This document shows, in pieces, positions 58,390 to 64,000 of a DNA stretch of 64,000 nucleotides; within the stretch, counting starts at the first letter, position 1, and every line of letters begins with the position of its first letter. The stretch spans positions 353,317-417,316 of the forward strand of contig NZ_FQZX01000002.1 of NCBI RefSeq assembly GCF_900142175.1, given 5' to 3'. The notes under the pieces were generated by a model. It was not told the origin of the DNA. It saw nothing but the letters and a program-made list of their open reading frames with translations, and did no database searches. This DNA comes from Maribacter aquivivus (GTDB taxonomy: Bacteria > Bacteroidota > Bacteroidia > Flavobacteriales > Flavobacteriaceae). The position numbers and the translations under genes were made by a program.

Positions 58390-58908
58390 GAGAATTTTGG
58401 CAAAACAATAGGCGAGGGGAGCGACCATATTCTAGAGGGCTGTTAATAAGGCTTGTAGCCCAGTATAATGTTTTAAGTAGTTCAAAGCGGTCTTAAGGTT
58501 TACAATGCTTTCTAGAATATAGCGCCTGAGCCGTACATTGTTTCCAAAATTATCTGTTTGCCTTGATTTTGTTTCTTTTTTTATCAAGAAAAAAAGAAAA
58601 GAAACTTCAATCAACGCCGTGCTAGTCAATGCCAACGCTACGGCTGGCCCAAAATTTCAGAGATACTTAATCTCTAAAATTTATGTCCTATTTTACATAA
58701 TATTATAAGTACCTAAAGAAAAGCTTCAAACAAGACGTGAGGTTAGCAAGGGCTAAGAATTTTGCTCGCAGAGAAAATTTAAGCTGTTGCGACAATCTGA
58801 CGAGAATGCTGTAGAAAAAAATCTTGCACATATTTCTTCGAATACTTAAATTTTAAACAAACCTAAAAGGCTAGCTTTTAAATGGCGTTGGCAAGCGGTG
58901 GCAAATTG
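58390..58908 (+). repeat. long non-coding repeat, copy 2
   Basis: 519 bp in the same orientation as 52102-52699 and with the same block order, diverged by substitutions and indels. It has no convincing ORF (a short 67-codon minus-strand frame at 58432-58635 has no supporting features). The structured part 58651-58683 is retained. Position relative to the preceding operon is like that of copy 1. Confidence 0.82.
58651..58683. other. covarying hairpin in repeat copy 2
   Basis: 15-nt arms around CTT, with 12 pairs. It is the equivalent of 52395-52427, with two compensatory pair changes. Confidence 0.65.
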
Positions 58909-59303
58909 TGCTTAAATTTAAAATGCGTTTTTCAGCATTTTGGAATTTAAAAAGCAATCGAGTGTTTGGCAGCGGCTATTTTACATAACGGCAAATTATA
59001 GATACAGCTACGAGGTTGTCGCTGGGGTTCTGAGAATTTGAAATTTTCTGAAAAGTTTATTCTATATTCAAATATTGAAGCTACGTAAATTAAACAAGTT
59101 TATGACCCTGTTAGTAATTCTCTTAAAAGCTATGAGCTTAAGGGATATTTTACATAATGTAATTATAGCCTACAGCTATGTGGTTGGTTTCAAATCTAAA
59201 CATACCAATCTGTACTATAATTTATATTATGTAAAATAGACTTTTTAAGACCCCACTATTACCTACAAATTTCATCGCAATTGTCAACATTCAAAAACTT
59301 AGG
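58909..59303. repeat. non-coding tail with TATTTTACATAA repeats
   Basis: No gene. TATTTTACATAA occurs at 58977 and 59146 (also at 58689 inside copy 2) and inverted at 59226-59238, where 13 bp pair perfectly with 59146-59158. After the direct copies at 58977 and 59146 a shared sequence of the type AATTATAG..TACAGCTA.G.GGTTG follows. Confidence 0.6.
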
Positions 59304-60479
59304 TTATTTCGGCATAAACTTATTATGATCCGATTTATTAAACTCTTTTTGAGTTCCGGATTTAAGCTCCTCTAGTTTTGCTTTGTCTTCTGCAGCTTTA
59401 ATCATTTCTGGAGTGTCTTGTTCTTCGCTTGCCCAAAACTTCCACCATGGTTTAGATTTCTTGGCTGTTGCCGGTTTCTGTTTATTTTCAGCAACCGATT
59501 TTATTTTCTCACTCGTATCTGTAATGACTTTTGTAGTTTCCTGTTCTAATTTAGATGCTACTGGTATAGATTTCTGTATTGAGTCCGATTGCACGGTTTT
59601 AGGTGCTGTAGTTGGCGCTATTAGATTACCATCATGCAGAAACTTAAATTGTACTTTACTAGATGCCAATGCCTGAGAAATTGTTTGTAGCATTTCGTTC
59701 TTCTCAATCTGCTCAATAATAGAATTACATTTATCTGTCAGCGTATCATTTAAAGGAATAGCACTACTCAATTTAAAAGTGATTTCACCACCAAACGATT
59801 TACGTTGTAAAATCATGAGCATAACCTGCTTAAACGATGTATTTATATCAGTAACCAGTTCATCTATATTCTTACTTTTTAGTTCAATACCATAGTTTTG
59901 CGCCTTATTCTCAGATATCACAAAATTATCCTCCGATTCATTTTCTGGTAATTTCTCGCCTCCCATGGCGACCACTTCCCCATTTTGAACCAGAAATACC
60001 TTATCTGAAATAGGATCTTGCTGCGGATTATCAAAATACTGCTTTACAATAACCGGTAGCTTTAAACGCATCTCTGAATTAGAATCAATCGCCATCAGCA
60101 CACCTTTAAAAGGAATACCCACCATTAGCGTATCGCACTTTAAATCAGCTGCAATTTTAATCATATACGCTTTATCTAAAATCTTTTCGCTGGCATATTC
60201 ATGACCTTCGGCAAACAGCACGTTTGTACCTTCTGCCTCTGTAATTTGATATGGAACATCAATTGCCTTAAGATTCGCAAGGGCTTCTTTTTTAATAGCT
60301 GGAAACCTAGCGTACAACTCTGATTCATTAGCTGCACCTTCATAAACCATAGCGTTGCCGCTATCTTTACCATAAGCAACAACAGGTGCTATTGCGTCAT
60401 TGAATAAGAACTCTTTAAACTGTAATTTTTCGTCTTTACGGTAATCTGAAGTTTTTAATATTGGCAACAATGCATTCAT
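59304..60479 (-). CDS. uncharacterised 391-residue cytoplasmic protein
   Basis: Family not recognised with confidence; a weak resemblance to DUF1444/SseB-type proteins exists in the first 250 residues (FVISENKAQNYGIELKSKNIDELVTDINTSFKQVM). No signal peptide or membrane segment. From ~residue 290 the sequence becomes a charged, low-complexity tail with coiled-coil character (ATTAPKTVQSDSIQKS to KSKPWWKFWASEEQD), ending FNKSDHNKFMPK. Monocistronic on the minus strand, next to the accessory region. Its expression level and partners cannot be judged from sequence. Confidence 0.6.
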   Translation of the reverse strand: MNALLPILKTSDYRKDEKLQFKEFLFNDAIAPVVAYGKDSGNAMVYEGAANESELYARFPAIKKEALANLKAIDVPYQITEAEGTNVLFAEGHEYASEKILDKAYMIKIAADLKCDTLMVGIPFKGVLMAIDSNSEMRLKLPVIVKQYFDNPQQDPISDKVFLVQNGEVVAMGGEKLPENESEDNFVISENKAQNYGIELKSKNIDELVTDINTSFKQVMLMILQRKSFGGEITFKLSSAIPLNDTLTDKCNSIIEQIEKNEMLQTISQALASSKVQFKFLHDGNLIAPTTAPKTVQSDSIQKSIPVASKLEQETTKVITDTSEKIKSVAENKQKPATAKKSKPWWKFWASEEQDTPEMIKAAEDKAKLEELKSGTQKEFNKSDHNKFMPK

Positions 60480-60618
60480 CAGTGGTTTATTTAAAGTTTG
60501 CGGTTATATATACAACAATGGTATTCGCGTTTTAGTGTACTAGCTCCCCTATTTCAAATGCTAAACCACTACCCTATGAATATTTTAGATGTCTAATACT
60601 TAACTCATAGGCACAAAA

Positions 60619-60642
60619 AAACCGCTCATTACTTAGCGGTTT
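60619..60642 (-). terminator. hairpin terminator (AAACCGCT/AGCGGTTT)
   Basis: An 8-bp stem with an 8-nt loop. On the minus strand a run of T follows, terminating the gene at 60665-60973. Confidence 0.85.
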
Positions 60643-60664
60643 GAATTTTTATATAAAATTATAT

Positions 60665-60973
60665 TTATCTGTTTAACATGTACGATGCTACTTCTAATTC
60701 TAATTCGTAGCATTCTTCCATTTGGCGCTCTATATCATCCATACTTTCCATGATAGAAATATCATTCATTTTTAAAATAGTCATCAACGAATCAGTGCTA
60801 TTTGCAGTACGGTTAATAGTTGTTTTCAAGCTTTGTTTTTTCTCGAAACAACTATGTGTCTGAGGTTCATATAAATAAGATTCCAATTTCAATAACAATT
60901 GCTCAACCGATTTACGCTTTCGTTCTAATTCGGTCAATACAGCTACTTTTTGGGAACTCATTATACTTTTCAT
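60665..60973 (-). CDS. small helical protein of unknown function
   Basis: A 102-residue, entirely helical cytoplasmic protein with heptad-like stretches (VLTELERKRKSVEQLLLKLESYL and DDIERQMEECYELELEVASYML), suggesting a coiled-coil. No family recognised. It has its own terminator. An internal ATG at codon 5 (MSSQKVAVL) is an alternative start. Confidence 0.6.
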   Translation of the reverse strand: MKSIMSSQKVAVLTELERKRKSVEQLLLKLESYLYEPQTHSCFEKKQSLKTTINRTANSTDSLMTILKMNDISIMESMDDIERQMEECYELELEVASYMLNR

Positions 60974-61093
60974 AAACTAATTTATTTTATATAACTAACG
61001 AGACATTATTAAAATGATTGTGTTAAAAAAGAAAGATTCTTTCATGATAATGCATATTAGAAGAACCAATTACCTAATGTTTTAAAACAAGAA

Positions 61094-61115
61094 AACCGCT
61101 CATTTCTGAGCGGTT
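61094..61115 (-). terminator. hairpin terminator (AACCGCTCA/TGAGCGGTT)
   Basis: A perfect 9-bp stem with a 4-nt loop, followed by T residues on the minus strand. It terminates the gene at 61143-61580. The stem is related to that at 60619. Confidence 0.85.
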
Positions 61116-61142
61116 CTACATTTAATATACTAAGTTAATCTC

Positions 61143-61580
61143 TTAGAAAAGACCTTTTGCTTTGTCAAGCAAGCTGCCAGCATCGCCACCAACTAATCCG
61201 CTTAGACTTTCTAAGCTAAAAGCAGAATCTGAAGCATCGTTCGATACAAACTTTTCTTTAAGACTATCCACTAAACCTGGTGCTACATTGCTAGCTTCTG
61301 CCTGAGCATCTGCAGCATTCATACCTTTGCTCTCTAGTATTTCAGCTAGTTTACCTTTTAAGTTTTCAACAATACCACTGTCTTCAGTTGCATTACCGTC
61401 ATTTGAAAATAGGCTTGTTACTGCGCTTAAATCTCCTGCACCTACTTTCTCCATAAGACTATTGATAAGTGAAGATGCTCCTTCTTCTGCTGCTCCGCTA
61501 GTTGCTTCAGAATTTAAAGAATTTGCGCTCATTGTTTCTTGCAATTTTTCAATTGCCATTTGCTTTAATTGATCTAACAT
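61143..61580 (-). CDS. small acidic helical protein, DUF937/YidB-like
   Basis: A 145-residue acidic, Ala/Ser/Gly-rich protein. MLDQLKQMAIEKLQETM opens an amphipathic helix. The body alternates short helices (SSLINSLMEKVGAGDLSAVTSLF, VENLKGKLAEILESKGMNAADAQAEASNVAPGLVDSLKEKF) and ends GLVGGDAGSLLDKAKGLF. This resembles the DUF937/YidB style of proteins; identification is moderate. No signal peptide. Monocistronic with its own terminator. Confidence 0.55.
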   Translation of the reverse strand: MLDQLKQMAIEKLQETMSANSLNSEATSGAAEEGASSLINSLMEKVGAGDLSAVTSLFSNDGNATEDSGIVENLKGKLAEILESKGMNAADAQAEASNVAPGLVDSLKEKFVSNDASDSAFSLESLSGLVGGDAGSLLDKAKGLF

Positions 61581-61730
61581 TTGTGTTTAAAATTTATAGT
61601 TAATAATGGTATAATTCGTTTTTGAACAAAGTGTTACAAGATTGTAAAGACCTTGAATACGCTAAGTTGATCATAGACATTTTATAGGCTCGGCTGTCTA
61701 CACACCGCATTTGGATATGGTTCCAAAAAA

Positions 61731-61754
61731 AAGTCCGTCATTGCTGACGGACTT
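61731..61754 (-). terminator. hairpin terminator of the cold-shock gene
   Basis: The stem AAGTCCGTCA/TGACGGACTT (10 bp) has a 4-nt loop and is followed by a long T-run on the minus strand, 7 bp downstream of the csp stop. Confidence 0.9.
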
Positions 61755-61761
61755 TTGAAGT

Positions 61762-61956
61762 TTAATCTATAACTTTTACGTTAACTGCGTTTAATCCTTT
61801 TTTTCCTTGGGTTAGTTCGAATTCAACTTCATCGCCTTCGCGAATCTCATCAACTAATCCTGAAATGTGAACGAAATGTTCTTCGTTTGAACCTTCTTCT
61901 GTAATAAATCCGAAGCCTTTAGCATCGTTGAAGAATTTTACTGTTCCTGTACTCAT
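61762..61956 (-). CDS. cold-shock domain protein (CspA family)
   Basis: A 64-residue OB-fold protein with both nucleic-acid-binding motifs: RNP1 as NDAKGFGFIT and RNP2 as EEHFVHIS. It is the standard CspA-like RNA chaperone, start MSTGTVKFFNDAKGFGF. The 237-bp upstream gap leaves room for a long 5' leader, as is common for csp genes, but no conserved cold box could be recognised. Confidence 0.95.
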   Translation of the reverse strand: MSTGTVKFFNDAKGFGFITEEGSNEEHFVHISGLVDEIREGDEVEFELTQGKKGLNAVNVKVID

Positions 61957-62193
61957 AAATGTAATATAATTTGATATTAATAATTACTAGATGATATGCA
62001 ACTATGATGCCAAGAATTAAAAACTAGTATAATTTTATTTGTAATGTCATCTTCATCAAAATAATAAAACATACTTTCTGAATAGCAAAAAGCATAGCAA
62101 TACATGCAATTGAACACCCATTTAACAAGGAAATTCAAAAAAATTAGGATCACATAAATAAATGCTTTATTTTAGTATCGTAAAATAAATAGT

Positions 62194-62391
62194 GTGACGA
62201 CCAAACCAAATTTTGTTCTTCTTTCTGAAAACAACACTTACTACGTAGAATACCTTATTGGGCATCTAGTTCTAGCGAACAGTATTACAGAAGCCGTTGT
62301 TTTTGATTCGCAATCTCATGCTATAAAATTCCAAAAATACCTTTACAAAAATTGTAGCGTCCGTTTTTCTGTGAACACCTTTATTGCATAA
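62194..62391 (+). CDS. small hypothetical protein
   Basis: A 65-residue protein from GTG at 62194; NFVLLSENNTYYVEYLIGHLVLANSITEAVVFDSQSHAIKFQKYLYKNCSVRFSVNTF is a plausible alpha/beta mini-fold. No family recognised. It could be a real small gene, since codon use and composition look normal, but the non-ATG start and lack of a clear ribosome binding site lower confidence. Confidence 0.45.
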   Translation: MTTKPNFVLLSENNTYYVEYLIGHLVLANSITEAVVFDSQSHAIKFQKYLYKNCSVRFSVNTFIA

Positions 62392-62486
62392 CTGCTATAC
62401 CCTACTATTCTTTATAATGGTTAAGATCATTACAAATCAACACCACTTACTTACACAACAACGATATTCTAAAAAATAATTATAAA

Positions 62487-62957
62487 ATGAAATACTTTGC
62501 TATTCTGCTACTGGTAACTACTATGATATCTTGTGGATCTTCTGATGATAATAGTCCTACTCCCCTTGAGCCTATTGATTATACCGACATCAATGAAAAG
62601 GAAATAAACGTGTATTTAACCGAAAATAATCTAGTATCGGAAACTACAGCTTCTGGTTTACATTATATCATAGAAAACCCTGGTGACGGCGCAAAACCAT
62701 CTGCGTCTTCTAATGTAACCGTTGCTTATAAAGGGTATTTTCTTGATGGTGCTGTTTTTGACCAAAATAATGCGGGCTTTACTACAGGACTTGACAAAGT
62801 AATAGCTGGCTGGACAGAAGGTATTCAACTATTTAACGAAGGTGGAAATGGCATGTTATTAGTACCTGCGCATTTAGGTTATGGTAGTTTTGACTATAGC
62901 TCCATACCTGGTGGTTCTGTTTTGATTTTTGATATTGAATTGATTTCTGTTAATTAA
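62487..62957 (+). CDS. FKBP-type peptidyl-prolyl isomerase lipoprotein
   Basis: A 156-residue lipoprotein (lipobox TTMISCGSS, Cys ~16) with a C-terminal FKBP domain: SGLHYIIENPGDGAKPSASSNVTVAYKGYFLDGAVFDQN, then VIAGWTEGIQLFNEGGNGMLLVPAHLGYG and SVLIFDIELISV. The active-site residues Y, F, D, W and Y are in the usual places. It assists folding of exported proteins at the membrane. It overlaps the convergent sialidase-like gene by 8 bp. Confidence 0.93.
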   Translation: MKYFAILLLVTTMISCGSSDDNSPTPLEPIDYTDINEKEINVYLTENNLVSETTASGLHYIIENPGDGAKPSASSNVTVAYKGYFLDGAVFDQNNAGFTTGLDKVIAGWTEGIQLFNEGGNGMLLVPAHLGYGSFDYSSIPGGSVLIFDIELISVN

Positions 62958-64000
62958 TTGAAAATTCATCAACAGACATTTTTGCTGTACGTACTTGCGT
63001 AACTGCACCAACTTGCTCTGTCCAAGCAAAATATAAGGTTTCTTCCACCATTTCCATTTGAGGAAATCCCGATTTACGAGAATCTGCCATTGCCGTAATT
63101 AATTGTTTTTTGGAAGTTGTTCCGTCTTTATGTACCAACATGGCATTAAATAATGCAGTTTTGTCATTGGCTTCCATCCAACTTACAACGGCTTGATCTT
63201 CATCCATCCATAGTATATCTACCCTACCCATTATTGCACCTTCTACAACGGAAACCGGTTCTAAAAATTCAGCTCCTCCATCTGAAGAAAAAGCAATTTG
63301 TACTTTTTGTTTATTCGAAGCACCCGTAAACCAAGCTACCACCAAATTATTACCCAAGGCATCAACTTTTGGTCCGTTTACCGGACACCCTTTGATCTGC
63401 CAATCATCTTTATGTATTACTTTAGGTGCTGTCCACTCCCCTTTCACCTGACGCACAATACTAATATCGCGAATTTCATCGTCTGACCGATCACGATAGA
63501 CCACAACCGGACCGTTATCTGTGATAACTGAAGTGGTCTGGCAGCAATCGCATGTGCTATTATCCAATTCATATTCTTCTAACAATTCTCCCGTAGTAGA
63601 AACAACACCACCACGCAAGGTCATGGCTCCGCGTTCTCCTGATTCATTTTCTACGGTATTTCTACCATCTAGCCAATTGACAAAGAAATTGTTATTATAA
63701 GGTACTATACTTACAAAACCATGTTCGGTCGGTGTACCATCGGTATGCAAATCTACATCGGTCTTCCAATCTGTCGCCCCCTTTGGCTTCACATTCATTT
63801 TTACATCATACGAATACGTACCTGCTGTGGATTTCTTTAATACATGAGACCATAAACTACCATTATTCTCGGTAATCATAGGATAATCTGCCCAGTTAAC
63901 GAACCAATCTGTGCCGCTACATATATTTTGCGCTTCTTGCCACTCGCCATCAATCAATTCTGAATACCGCATTGTCGCCACCGTATCATTAGAAATTTCT
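62950..64000 (-). CDS. sialidase/BNR-like beta-propeller protein (5' end outside window)
   Basis: The frame remains open to the window edge (upstream codons read EISNDTVATMRYSEL), so the N-terminus is missing. The visible ~350 residues form a propeller of BNR/sialidase type with repeats ending in W-A-D-Y, W-L-D-G, VQIAFSSDGGAEFLEPVSV (an S-x-D-G-G-x-x-F Asp-box variant) and YFAWTEQVGAVTQVRTA. A C-x-C-C triplet (DNSTCDCCQTTSV) is notable. It is probably an exported exo-sialidase-like or ligand-binding protein; catalytic residues cannot be assessed without the start. Confidence 0.75.
   Translation of the reverse strand, partial: EISNDTVATMRYSELIDGEWQEAQNICSGTDWFVNWADYPMITENNGSLWSHVLKKSTAGTYSYDVKMNVKPKGATDWKTDVDLHTDGTPTEHGFVSIVPYNNNFFVNWLDGRNTVENESGERGAMTLRGGVVSTTGELLEEYELDNSTCDCCQTTSVITDNGPVVVYRDRSDDEIRDISIVRQVKGEWTAPKVIHKDDWQIKGCPVNGPKVDALGNNLVVAWFTGASNKQKVQIAFSSDGGAEFLEPVSVVEGAIMGRVDILWMDEDQAVVSWMEANDKTALFNAMLVHKDGTTSKKQLITAMADSRKSGFPQMEMVEETLYFAWTEQVGAVTQVRTAKMSVDEFSIN

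Noticed and set aside
58432..58635. 67-codon minus-strand frame within repeat copy 2, possibly a transposase remnant
   Set aside because: No DDE or HTH motif, not preserved in copy 1, and it spans indels between copies; more likely a chance frame in non-coding repeat.

Overview
The window looks like a chromosomal segment of a marine Flavobacteriaceae member (Bacteroidota). The evidence is AT-rich DNA, CarboxypepD_reg-like TonB receptors, a large protein with a type IX secretion C-terminal tail, Lacal_2735 and DoxX-like small proteins, Bacteroidota-style -7 promoters (TAnnTTTG) and many lipoproteins with LxxC boxes. No rRNA, tRNA, CRISPR array or intact insertion sequence was seen.

Layout. 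1-6993: a PoxB-like/flavodoxin/membrane-protein operon running off the left edge, a DUF5995-like gene, then a group of small stress-type genes (Lacal_2735, two DoxX-like proteins, an FAD amine oxidase) sharing a 40-bp dyad operator, and an orphan protein. 7103-11835: a TonB receptor, a NicX/M29-like metalloenzyme and an NCS1 permease. 11913-16520: an NAD-salvage locus (nrtR, a deoxyribosyltransferase-like protein, a frameshifted nadV/NAMPT, a macrodomain-like protein, a PRPP synthetase homologue) with three matching palindromes GCGT-N7-ACGC. 16663-20501: a formate/nitrite channel, two NlpC/P60-like exported proteins and a ThiE paralogue that has lost its catalytic residues. 20901-25209: a KAP P-loop NTPase followed by a small protein with an HEPN-type R-x5-H motif, closed by a strong terminator; this is a candidate defence pair. 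25287-28952: thiSEEGH-type thiazole/thiamin operon under a TPP riboswitch, without thiC. 29177-37351: a DUF6642-like gene, a tightly packed seven-gene operon (LemA, three glycosyltransferases, a membrane protein, a zinc-ribbon protein, a lipoprotein), two hydrolase-like genes and a decayed duplicate of the DUF6642 3' end. 37370-44721: a kelch protein and a 1901-residue secreted protein that reads as three seven-bladed FG-GAP propellers joined by cadherin-like domains.

44862-59303 is the accessory part. Two catabolic or detoxification modules lie side by side. The first is headed by a Crp-family regulator (cupin, MRJP/SMP-30-like protein, cyclase, MFS pump, aldo/keto reductase, luciferase-like oxidoreductase) and carries three dyads with identical architecture at two of its promoters. 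The second is headed by an AraC regulator (outer-membrane protein, alpha/beta hydrolase, two NTF2-like proteins, CMD protein, cupin). Each module ends in the same direction with a diverged copy of one 0.5-0.6 kb non-coding repeat whose central stem shows compensatory base changes. The first module is also bracketed by a separate direct repeat at 45150 and 52906. This suggests cassette-like acquisition beside structured non-coding elements.

59304-64000 is ordinary chromosome: small cytoplasmic proteins with clear minus-strand terminators, a cold-shock protein, an FKBP lipoprotein and a sialidase-like protein running off the right edge. All functional calls rest on motif reading; no database search was possible.
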